DNA from: DAOUET01 sp034430155
GTDB lineage: Bacteria > Chloroflexota > Anaerolineae > Anaerolineales > UBA4823
Direction of reading: 5' to 3'
Assembly (NCBI GenBank): GCA_034430155.1
Contig: DAOUET010000130.1
Span: 1 to 7,279, forward strand
Length of the DNA stretch: 7,279 nucleotides
Below the pieces are notes generated by a model. It made no database searches, was not told where the DNA came from, and worked only from the letters and a program-made list of their open reading frames with translations. Every line of letters starts with the position of its first letter. The stretch's first letter is position 1. Shown here piece after piece: positions 1-7,210 of the stretch. The position numbers and the translations under genes were made by a program.

Positions 1-61
1 GTGTTGGCTGTGCCCGCCCAACACCCCCACATCTAACCTTTACCACGGGGATTCCCAAAGA
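1..61 (-). repeat. Left copy of palindromic inverted repeat, with hairpin
   Basis: Bases 16-61 are a perfect 46-bp match, in inverted orientation, to 7211-7256 at the other end of the window. The outer part forms a hairpin: 1-7 (GTGTTGG) pairs with 18-24 (CCAACAC) across a 10-nt loop. The match stops at 61, and the first base outside (T62 against the complement of G7210) already differs. The repeat starts 32 bp downstream of the antiporter stop, so on the minus-strand transcript the hairpin would fall just after the last gene. It could act as a terminator or 3' stabiliser, but no U-tract is visible inside the window. It may instead be one member of a dispersed REP/BIME-like family or a terminal inverted repeat. 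The repeat itself is certain; its function is unknown. Confidence 0.93.
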
Positions 62-1641
62 TATCTCATCCTGGCGATCATATTTCAGATAGATCATCCG
101 AGCCTTAATTCACCAAAAAGATGCCGGGCGGTGTCAACTGCATCGAATGAGCCTATCAGGGTGAGATGATCGCCGCATTCAAGCAATGTATCGCCATGAG
201 GTATCAATAACTCCCCATTCCGCCGCAAGGCTACCACCAGCACATCCCCTGGCAATTCCATCTGGCTGAATTTTTTGTCCTGGCAATGGGGTGCTCTCAC
301 CAACACTTCACCCACCTCTTTGTTGTCGTCGGCACGAGTTAGCAGGCTGTAAACCGCTGGGTTGCGAGCTAAGATTGCCATTATCGCTGCTTGGTCCATG
401 GCTACATTCACCGGGTTTACCCCTAATCTTCTAAAACGAGATAACTCTCCTGGTTCGTTCACTTGCGCCACCAGATCGTCAATCCCATAAACGCTGTGAG
501 CAGTCTCGCAAATACGGTAATTCAGCTCAACGTCTTTATGTGTACAAACCAGTGCACGCGACTGTTCCAGAAACTCACCTGCTTCTGGATTGGGGCTTTC
601 CAGGTTAGCGCGTACTGTCTCAAATCCACACCATCGGGCGCGTGCCACTCTGTTTTCATCCGGGTCTATCGGCACTACTCTCTCGTTATGCGCTTGTAAT
701 TGCTCGGCTACACGCAGTCCCAAATCCTCGGCACCCGAAACGATGATCGGTGGTCGCTTTTCCACAATAGCCTCCTGGCTGAACCGCAGGAACATCAACG
801 GTGCGCTTGTCACCGTGATCACCGCTACCAGGATAATGGCTGCATTGACCGTGTCGCTGATCACCCCCATCTGCAGCCCTATCGCTGAAGCCGCAATGAT
901 TAAAGAAAGCCGGGCGGATAGCAGTGACCCGGCTGCTAACGTCTCGGCCCAGCCAAATCTCAACCGGAAAATCAGTGAAGGGATAACTTTTACAACGATC
1001 GCTGCGAGCAACAAGATTGGCACCAACAATAAGGCTTGTGGGGAAGCCATCAATGCCGCCAGGTTGAAATCTACCCCCAACATGATAAAAAATATCGGGA
1101 TAAAGAAGCCAAATCCGATCGCTTCTAAATTAAGTGCCAGATCATCATCTTCCGGAGTTCGTAATAGCGCCACAATCGCTCCAGCTAAAAACGCCCCCAG
1201 AATCACCTCCGTTCCTAAGACCTCTGACAACACCACGAAGATGAGCATCATTGTAAAAGCTGCCCGTACTTTGATCTGGGCAGACGCCTGGCTAAGTTCT
1301 TCTAAGGCGTGTCTGACTCCCGGGAGCTGTTTGAAAAACAGCATACCAAAGTGGTACATCAAGAAGAAAGCCACAAAGAGTATACCGATCAATAAAATGT
1401 CAAAGCTTAAACCGGTTGATAAGATCGTAACCACCACGCTAATCAGTAGCATTGTGGCGAAATCGGCAATCAACGCAGAGATTAGTAGGGTTTGGCCAAA
1501 CAAACCCCTGCTCAAGCCTCTTTCCTTGAGCACCGGCATCACCACTCCCAGTGAGGTAGTGGATAGAATCAATGCCATTATCCAGGGATTTCTTACCAGC
1601 TCAAATCTGACCAGTGCAAATCCTATGATCAAAGAAAACAG

Positions 1642-1644
1642 CTA
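1642..1644 (-). other. In-frame amber (TAG) codon in the antiporter gene
   Basis: The minus-strand reading is ISFGLT, then TAG, then LFSLIIGFALVRFELV, all in one frame. The stop falls inside a predicted membrane helix near residue 111 of the repaired protein. A single transition (CAG or TGG to TAG) or a Tyr codon change would produce it. No ribosome-binding site or convincing start follows directly (the next start-like codon is a TTG at 1632), so a separate downstream gene is unlikely. Confidence 0.85.
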
Positions 1645-1819
1645 AGTCAACCCAAAACTGATCATACTCAACGGTACCGGTTGCCAGACGATTGGCTTTC
1701 CCTTAGCCTTAACGCTACGAGACAGGCGAAAACTCGAAAAATCGATCTCGATCCCTGAGAGAAACATCAAGAACACAAAGCCGAAATCTGAAAGCAACCC
1801 CAAAACCGGGTCGTGGTGC

Positions 1820-1826
1820 TCAACCC
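1820..1826 (-). other. Frameshift site in the antiporter gene
   Basis: Read on the minus strand, ...GGT TTG GGT TGA ends the N-terminal frame at TGA (1822-1820). The homologous continuation VEHHDPVL needs GTT at 1824-1822, which is the +1 frame. One extra base in the GGG at 1826-1824, or loss of two bases here, explains it. The flanking residues on both sides (GRSGLG before, LLSDFGFVFLMFLSGIE after) match the usual Kef order of 'GxSGLG' then a 'LFLxGLExD'-type helix, so the frame change is within one gene rather than between two. Confidence 0.85.
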
Positions 1827-1979
1827 AAACCGCTCCTGCCCACAATGATCCCTGCCAAGATCTCTCCCACGACGATGGGAAGGCGCAACCTTCTGAAACG
1901 CGATAGCACCAGCGGTACGATAAACGCCAAAAATACGACCAGCAGCAAGGGTGTAAAAGTGCGAGTTTCCTCCATAAAA

Positions 1980-3806
1980 TCAATTTCCCTCGATTAACTC
2001 AAACTCAAAACGCAGGTTTCGCACCCACCTGCCATGGGAGCAGCACAGCTCGACTACTTTCCCCTTTAAATCGGCATCGTCGAATAGGCCTGGCGTCAGG
2101 ATAACCCCATCGATTTCTCTCTGGTCCAGCAGCGCTTCGAGCGAATTCAGATCCCCAAGCACTTCAACGCCATGGATCTGCTTGCCGGCTTTAAAAACAT
2201 CATTATCCAGGAAGCCAACCGGGCTGAAGCCCATCTCGGGATTCATCAATATCCAGCGTAAAGCCATTTCACCTGCGTCTCCTGCGCCGCAGATCAATAC
2301 CCGTTGCTCTTGCCCTCTGATTTGTGGCGCAAATACCTGGTCTAATATCTTAAAGGAAGTCCTGGATGAGGTTAGAGCCAGGAGAAGCAGGACAACAAAA
2401 TAGATTAATATGACGGGTGGGTAGGATTGCGAAGAGTATAAGATTAGAACAGGGGCTGCCATTAGCGCTACCCCACCGATCACAGCCTTGATATATTTCA
2501 TCAAGTCATCAACGCTCACATATCTCCATAAACCCCGGTATACCCCGAATACAAAAAACGATATGTAGGTGCCTCCCCAGGCTATCGGCAGGGTCCGTAG
2601 ATAGACTTCCAGGTTCTCGAGCCTGGTCCCCAGGCCAAAACGTATTAGAAAAGCCAGGTAGTAAGCAATGGCGATCAGGAAGAAATCCAGAATCACTTCC
2701 AACAGCCTACGCCGGTAAGTCAAATCAAGGATGAAGCGGGTGATCGCCTTGGGCTGGTTGTTCCCCGTCGCTGGTGCCAACACTACTTTTAAGCCACCCA
2801 GGTATGCTGTCAATAGGGTTAGGGAGAGCACCACAAAGGGTACCAACACCAGGCTGAACCAATAGTTCAACGATTCCAGCACTGCCGCGATCACACCAGA
2901 GATCAAAGCGATAGCATACAGCGTCAGTACCGCTTGTCGTTCTGTCAGGCCGAAGGCGATCAATCGGTGTGAGGTGTGATCGCGCCCCCCTTGGGTTGGA
3001 GATTGGCCTCTTAGTACCCTGGTAAAAGTAACCAAAACTGTATCTAGGATCGGTAGCAAGAATAGCAACGTCGGGACGCTCATAACCGCGAAGACATTTG
3101 AGGCTTGCGGTTGCCGTGCGATCGCTAGCACCGCCAGTGTGAATCCCAGGAATAAGCTGCCGCTGTCACCCATGAAGATCGAGGCGGGAGGGAAATTGTA
3201 TACCAAAAAGCCCAAGGCGCTCCCCGCCACAGCTGCAGCCACTGGCAACAACGCCTGGTCGTTTACTCTCCAGAAAAAGAAACCAAGTATCCCCGCCGTG
3301 ATAAACGCCAAACCTCCCGCCAGGCCATCCATATTGTCAAGCAAATTGATCGCATTGCTGATTCCGACTACCCAGATGAAAGTCAGCAGGATATTTGGGA
3401 TTTGCGCCAGGATATCATTTGAGATCCTAGGCAAAAAAAAGTTGGTAGTGTAACCCTGAAAAACCACCAGCGTCGTCGCCAGGATCTGTCCTACCAGCTT
3501 GGCTTGCGGGGTGATTGGCTTTAAGTCATCATACAACCCAACCAGAAAAATTACCGCCGAACCCGCCAACAAACCCCAACGGATTTGACTCCCGCCACCA
3601 TTCACCAGCGAACTCAAAGCCAAACTGGCTAAAAAAGCCAGGAAAATCGCGATCCCTCCCAGCGTGGGCATCGCTTTCCGGTGCCAGCGGTCTTCTCGGG
3701 GCTCGACAACGTAATTCATTCGGGTGCTAGCCCATCTGACCACTGGCACCAGCGCCAGGGTAAACAACAGAGCCACGGCGAAAGACAACATTGACATATG
3801 GTTCAC
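1980..3806 (-). CDS. MraY/WecA-family polyprenyl-phosphate sugar-1-phosphate transferase fused to a CapD/WbpM-like membrane-Rossmann module
   Basis: Transfers a sugar-1-phosphate (probably HexNAc) from a UDP-sugar to undecaprenyl phosphate, starting a surface glycan at the inner membrane face. Residues 1-340 are polytopic with the family motifs: WHRKAMPTLGG (41-51), VGLYDD (89-94), NAINLLDNMDGLAGG (151-165), PASIFMGDSGS (207-217) and a basic loop GGRDHTSHRL (273-282). Residues 358-480 are a second block of about four helices opening with RRRLLEVILDFFLIA. Residues 500-608 form a Rossmann fold with GAGDAG (507-512) and GFLDND (531-536). This second half resembles the N-terminal half of CapD/WbpM/PglF dehydratases, but the catalytic SDR domain (TGxxGxxG, YxxxK) is absent. 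GTG 3806 overlaps the upstream stop; ATG 3797, 8 nt after AGAAG, is an equally good start. Family certain; exact sugar and role of the C-terminal module unknown. Confidence 0.93.
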   Translation of the reverse strand: MNHMSMLSFAVALLFTLALVPVVRWASTRMNYVVEPREDRWHRKAMPTLGGIAIFLAFLASLALSSLVNGGGSQIRWGLLAGSAVIFLVGLYDDLKPITPQAKLVGQILATTLVVFQGYTTNFFLPRISNDILAQIPNILLTFIWVVGISNAINLLDNMDGLAGGLAFITAGILGFFFWRVNDQALLPVAAAVAGSALGFLVYNFPPASIFMGDSGSLFLGFTLAVLAIARQPQASNVFAVMSVPTLLFLLPILDTVLVTFTRVLRGQSPTQGGRDHTSHRLIAFGLTERQAVLTLYAIALISGVIAAVLESLNYWFSLVLVPFVVLSLTLLTAYLGGLKVVLAPATGNNQPKAITRFILDLTYRRRLLEVILDFFLIAIAYYLAFLIRFGLGTRLENLEVYLRTLPIAWGGTYISFFVFGVYRGLWRYVSVDDLMKYIKAVIGGVALMAAPVLILYSSQSYPPVILIYFVVLLLLALTSSRTSFKILDQVFAPQIRGQEQRVLICGAGDAGEMALRWILMNPEMGFSPVGFLDNDVFKAGKQIHGVEVLGDLNSLEALLDQREIDGVILTPGLFDDADLKGKVVELCCSHGRWVRNLRFEFELIEGN

Positions 3807-3810
3807 TTCT
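3795..3810 (-). promoter_or_regulatory. Overlapping stop/start junction (GTGA) between ligase and transferase genes
   Basis: On the minus strand AGAAGTGAACCATATG contains the ligase stop TGA (3805-3803), a GTG (3806-3804) sharing two bases with it, and an ATG at 3797-3795 in the transferase frame. AGAAG at 3810-3806 sits 8 nt before the ATG, which makes ATG the better-supported start, while GTG would give a classical coupled junction. Either way translation is likely coupled to the ligase gene. Confidence 0.6.
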
Positions 3811-6800
3811 GGGCTTGCAGTTGTCCAATCAGAGTTTGGAGGTGCTCCCTTTGGTCTGAGGGAGCCAGAGCCAATGCGTTCCCGAGATGGTTAAGCGCCT
3901 TGGTGGCGTCGCCAATTTTCACATACAACTGCCCGATTGTCTCCTCGATTTGCCACCGCTCAGCTGTGTTGGGTACCAGCTGTAAAGCCGTTATATAACC
4001 GCTGATCGCCTGGTTCGGTTGGTTCAAACGCACATATACCTCCGAATAACCGATTGCGTAGTTGTACTTGCTCTGCACATCCGCAGGATCGGCCGCATCC
4101 ATCGCCTTGTGGTACTCTACAGCCGATTTTTCCAAAGCCCGGTTCTTATCTGCTTGACCGTCGGTTGAATTCGCCAGGATCAGATAGTAATCTCCAAGTA
4201 GCCCATGCGTCCAATCATATTCCGGATCGATCTCCAACGCTCTTGAGAAACGCTCGTAAGCCTCTTCAGGAGCACCCAGAATGTTCATATAAAGCAGTCC
4301 CCATTCATCCCAAATCCTGGCGTTTTTCGGGCTGAGGGTGACTGCTTTCGAGAAATACTCAGCGGCAGTTTGGCCACGTTCCTGGCGAGTCTGTTGATCC
4401 TCGGCAAAGGATGCCCACAAACTGTACAGGCGAGCCAGGTTAGCTGTGTGGTCCGTATTTAACGGATTGAGTGCTTGAGCCTTCTTCAAATCGTCTTTCG
4501 CCTGCTGGATCAATTTCTCCCGTTCGTTGGCATCATCCAGGGATCTGCCATATTCCAGATAAGCCCGGCCCAGGAAGAGGTAGTAGAAATCCTCCGTTGG
4601 AGCTAATTCGATCGCATGGTCATAAATCTCGATTGCTACCGGCCATGCCCCCTGTTTGACATACGGGTCTGCAATCTTGAAAGCGATGTCGGCCTGCACC
4701 ACCCGCAAATTGGTCGAGAAACCCAGGTAAGCGGTTATCACCAAAGCTATGGGTGCCAGCATCACTCCCAAGCGCCTGGGATTGCTCGCCCGCCGGGGCC
4801 ATTCTTCTGGCACAAGCGCTGCCAGTCCGGCTATGAGGATAGCAATGAAGATCGTGTATTTCGTCAATAAGTTTTCGAATCCACGTACATGTGCTAAAAC
4901 CCCTGCCAGGTCTGCCGTCGTGTCTTGAGCTATGCTAGCCAATGAATGAGCCTGCCACACCCAAAAAACTCCACCGATCGCCGCTGAAACCCCCAAAACG
5001 TTCAAGAATGCCAGGACCCAATTGCTTTCTGGTAGGTACTTTTCGGTTTCTGAAGCCCATACCACGCCGGCTGCCAACCAGGTTAGCAAGATCAAGCCGG
5101 GAATAGCATAAGAAACTGCGTTATTCGCCGTCTTCAACCGGGTAAGAGAGCTCCCCAGGATGCCGATCGTTGAATTCACCTCGGGTGATAACGTCAGGTA
5201 TTCATACCCCAGAGTCGCTATGATCAACCCCACCAGCACACCCCCCATCAGCGCCTGTATGAGCCACCCGGGTAAACCCTGCTCCCACCGCGCCTGATGC
5301 TTCTCGTTCCTGCGCCGTCTGCCTTTGGATTTCCTGGGCGAATCGACTCGTCTCTCTCTCGTGATCTCTGGCCCCACCTCGCCTGGCTCTGGTGACAAGA
5401 TCATATATTCGCCGTGCTTTGGCAAGATATACCCCACCAGCAACAACAGACCCGCATAAGTCCAAAAATAAGTGCGGGTCACTGCAATAGCAATGCCAAA
5501 ATTGATCTCGACAAAATGCGCCATAATCGCCGCCATCAGTACGATCATGATCAGAGAGCGGGCTGACTGGCTGCCAATCTTCGCCGGTTGCTGTTCTCCA
5601 AATATCGCCGCCATCGCCAGGTAGATAATCAAACCAATAGCGATGCCAAATGGTAAGCCCACACCCATATATTCAACCCCCCTCCAGACTGCTAATCCGA
5701 CCGCACCGCTAAAACCTCCACCAAAATACAAGGCAAAAAACAGTTTCCTTCGCCCGGTGTTAGGGATCAACCCCAGCCACTTTAATCCATAATAAAACAC
5801 AGAGGTGAAGACCGCCAGGTAGGCGATAAGTCCAGCCAGTCCCGTGATCACCAGCGAATCCCAGGTTTCATTGTGCGAACGATCTGGTGAAGCATTGCGC
5901 CGTTCAACGTATGCTAATTCCGGTCGGTAGAAAGGATTGTAGGCCACATACATGCTCTCAGGTCCGTAGCCAATCAGCGGTCGCAGGAAGTTGAAGTGAT
6001 CTACGCTGCCATCCGGATACTCGAGCGGTGCGTGTGGGCTGACCAATTCCGCCGCTCCCTCCCAGATGTATTTCCGTACCAGTGCGCTGTTTGCCCCGGG
6101 ATCGAGCAGCTGGCTGAACCGCCCAATCTGTGGCAGATTACGCAAGCTCTCAAGAGGCCCATGCGGTAAGTTGAATACAAAAAGGAAAGCGCCGGCCCCC
6201 AAGGCAACCCCTACAATTCCGAATACCAGCCTGCGCTTGCGCCAATATAAGGCCAGTAATAAGAACAGGAAGAACGAACCTGCCATCCAACCCAGCGTTG
6301 GACCCCGGCTCCCGCTCATGTATAAAGCCACCAGCTGCACCGCACCGGTGAACACGTATAGCGTCGATCTGGCGACATGGCCTGCCAGGTGCTGGTCCTC
6401 TCGCAAGATCGCGTCAAAAGACTCGACGATCCTACCAACCGTCAGCGGGAATACCATGATCAAATAAGCTGCTACGAAAATCGAATTGCCCATATTGGCT
6501 GCAATTCGGACAGAGACATCTCCACCCCAGGGGATCGGGTCAAGTTTAAACCGCTGCAAAATCCCGTATAGCGCGATGGGTAAGCTGGTCAGGATAATAC
6601 TGGTGACCAGCCGTTCCACCTGCGTTCGTTTTTGTAGATTACCTACCAACGCTGCGAAGATCACCAAATAAGAGAAGGTCGTGTAGGTGCCCTGCAGCCT
6701 CTGGTATGAGCCCCACAAACTGGCGCTGGGTGTTACTGAAAATATTGTAGCAACCAGATACACCGCTGCGAGCCCGACAACCGGCGCTATCATTGGCATC

Positions 6801-7045
6801 CGTAATATATACTTTAGAGTGGATTCCTCAGGCTGCAGGCGTTCCCAACGCCAACCTCCTTCAGACACAAGCTTCACCAGCCAGGCAGCTAGACTCACCA
6901 GGGCTAGTGTCCGCATTAGTGAAATCTTATCGGGTTCAAATATTCTGCTGGAATAAATGTTGAAGAAAAGAGGGATCAATATCGCGGCCGCTAACCAGCC
7001 AGCTTCCATAATCCCTTCGCAATATCGGCTCAACCTTGTTTGCAT
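3803..7045 (-). CDS. O-antigen ligase/polymerase-like (Wzy_C) membrane protein with C-terminal TPR domain
   Basis: Probable polymerase or ligase acting on undecaprenyl-linked glycan at the outer face of the membrane; in a cell without LPS the acceptor would be another glycan or a protein. The ATG at 7045 is chosen because AGGTGATC lies upstream with 7-nt spacing; it gives 1080 residues (numbering below counts one TTG codon more). About 14 helices cover 14-540. The Wzy_C signatures are RLQGTYT (117-123), YMSGSRGPTLGW (243-254) with the conserved Arg, and a long external loop (about 295-395) ending HNETWDSLVITGLAG (392-406) with the conserved His. A strongly basic stretch follows (563-587, RRVDSPRKSKGRRRRNEKH), then about five more helices (594-777), then roughly seven TPR units (795-1070, e.g. 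AIEIYDHAIELAP and AYERFSRALEIDP). It is far longer than the usual 400-500-residue ligase. Which transfer reaction it catalyses cannot be read from sequence. Confidence 0.9.
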   Translation of the reverse strand: MQTRLSRYCEGIMEAGWLAAAILIPLFFNIYSSRIFEPDKISLMRTLALVSLAAWLVKLVSEGGWRWERLQPEESTLKYILRMPMIAPVVGLAAVYLVATIFSVTPSASLWGSYQRLQGTYTTFSYLVIFAALVGNLQKRTQVERLVTSIILTSLPIALYGILQRFKLDPIPWGGDVSVRIAANMGNSIFVAAYLIMVFPLTVGRIVESFDAILREDQHLAGHVARSTLYVFTGAVQLVALYMSGSRGPTLGWMAGSFFLFLLLALYWRKRRLVFGIVGVALGAGAFLFVFNLPHGPLESLRNLPQIGRFSQLLDPGANSALVRKYIWEGAAELVSPHAPLEYPDGSVDHFNFLRPLIGYGPESMYVAYNPFYRPELAYVERRNASPDRSHNETWDSLVITGLAGLIAYLAVFTSVFYYGLKWLGLIPNTGRRKLFFALYFGGGFSGAVGLAVWRGVEYMGVGLPFGIAIGLIIYLAMAAIFGEQQPAKIGSQSARSLIMIVLMAAIMAHFVEINFGIAIAVTRTYFWTYAGLLLLVGYILPKHGEYMILSPEPGEVGPEITRERRVDSPRKSKGRRRRNEKHQARWEQGLPGWLIQALMGGVLVGLIIATLGYEYLTLSPEVNSTIGILGSSLTRLKTANNAVSYAIPGLILLTWLAAGVVWASETEKYLPESNWVLAFLNVLGVSAAIGGVFWVWQAHSLASIAQDTTADLAGVLAHVRGFENLLTKYTIFIAILIAGLAALVPEEWPRRASNPRRLGVMLAPIALVITAYLGFSTNLRVVQADIAFKIADPYVKQGAWPVAIEIYDHAIELAPTEDFYYLFLGRAYLEYGRSLDDANEREKLIQQAKDDLKKAQALNPLNTDHTANLARLYSLWASFAEDQQTRQERGQTAAEYFSKAVTLSPKNARIWDEWGLLYMNILGAPEEAYERFSRALEIDPEYDWTHGLLGDYYLILANSTDGQADKNRALEKSAVEYHKAMDAADPADVQSKYNYAIGYSEVYVRLNQPNQAISGYITALQLVPNTAERWQIEETIGQLYVKIGDATKALNHLGNALALAPSDQREHLQTLIGQLQAQK

Positions 7046-7049
7046 CAAT

Positions 7050-7057
7050 GATCACCT
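7050..7057 (-). promoter_or_regulatory. Strong ribosome-binding site of the ligase gene
   Basis: The minus strand reads AGGTGATC, a close match to the 16S 3'-end complement, and ends 4 nt before the ATG at 7045 (7 nt from the AGGTG core). It decides for ATG 7045 over the in-frame TTG at 7048. Confidence 0.75.
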
Positions 7058-7173
7058 GGCTCTTTTTACGCCGACAGGTTATCCGTGAATCCAGTCGCTG
7101 CAGTAAAGTTCGCGCTCTTGATGGTTGCACCTCGCTCAAAAAACCCAATTTCTCGCCACGCAATTATCAAGTT

Positions 7174-7202
7174 ACCATAACACAAATCCACATAGATAGC
7201 AA
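7174..7202 (-). promoter_or_regulatory. Candidate sigma70-type promoter of the cluster
   Basis: On the minus strand TTGCTA (7202-7197) and TATGGT (7179-7174) are separated by exactly 17 bp; each matches 4 of 6 consensus bases. A start near 7167 would give a leader of about 120 nt. It lies in the only intergenic space upstream of the three co-directional genes, and the right repeat begins 8 bp upstream of the -35 box. A second AT-rich hexamer, GATAAT, is present slightly downstream (near 7163-7168), without a good -35. Pattern-only evidence. Confidence 0.35.
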
Positions 7203-7210
7203 GATTTGTG

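Larger units (their letters stand above)
94..1975 (-). pseudogene. Kef/CPA2-type cation:proton antiporter with RCK (TrkA) domains, disrupted by a frameshift and an in-frame amber
   Basis: Monovalent cation/H+ antiporter of the Kef/NhaS (CPA2) group: a polytopic exchanger domain followed by cytosolic TrkA-N and TrkA-C regulatory domains. The ATG at 1975 follows GAGGGA (1991-1986) and lies 4 bp after the upstream stop. The first 51 codons read METTR-like start (MEETRTFTPLLL) and run to IVGRSGLG, then hit TGA at 1822-1820. The homology continues one base out of frame (VEHHDPVLGLLSDFGFVF, FLSGIEIDF) until an amber TAG at 1644-1642. Beyond that, in the same frame, 515 clean codons follow: STTSLGVVMPVLKE, IADFATML, TEVILGAFLAGAI, a Rossmann region (strand at about 750-720, acidic IDPDENR) and a TrkA-C end (PGDVLVVALRRNGELL). 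Repaired length is about 626 residues, normal for the family. The nucleotide-binding glycine motif is degenerate (GAEDLG). Read-through or sequence error cannot be excluded. Confidence 0.85.
7049..7210 (-). other. Upstream intergenic/leader region
   Basis: This 162-bp stretch between the ligase gene and the right repeat holds the candidate promoter and the ribosome-binding site. Beyond these I see no convincing gene, no clear riboswitch-like structure and no terminator. A T6 run on the minus strand (about 7138-7143) is not preceded by a stable stem. Confidence 0.6.

Noticed and set aside
590..1645. 351-codon plus-strand open frame opposite the antiporter gene
   Set aside because: It is antisense to a gene with clear Kef/TrkA motifs, has Ser/Thr/Asn/Lys-rich low-quality composition, no recognisable domain and no credible upstream signal.
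1642..1983. Reading 1983-1642 as a small separate protein starting at TTG
   Set aside because: Its first half (Trp/Cys-rich) is an out-of-frame reading of the antiporter N-terminus; the true N-terminus reads from ATG 1975. Only its second half is genuine antiporter sequence, after the frameshift.
3117..3126. GCGATCGC octamer, reminiscent of the cyanobacterial HIP1 repeat
   Set aside because: I noticed only one clear complete copy in the window and the proteins do not point to cyanobacteria; not enough for a repeat call.
1000..5900. Frequent CGCCAGG on the plus strand, resembling a dispersed short motif (Chi-like or uptake-like)
   Set aside because: On the coding strand it is CCTGGCG, usually read as ...CTG GCG (Leu-Ala) in membrane helices; codon preference in Leu/Ala-rich proteins explains it without a special role. 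A count against shuffled-codon controls would be decisive.
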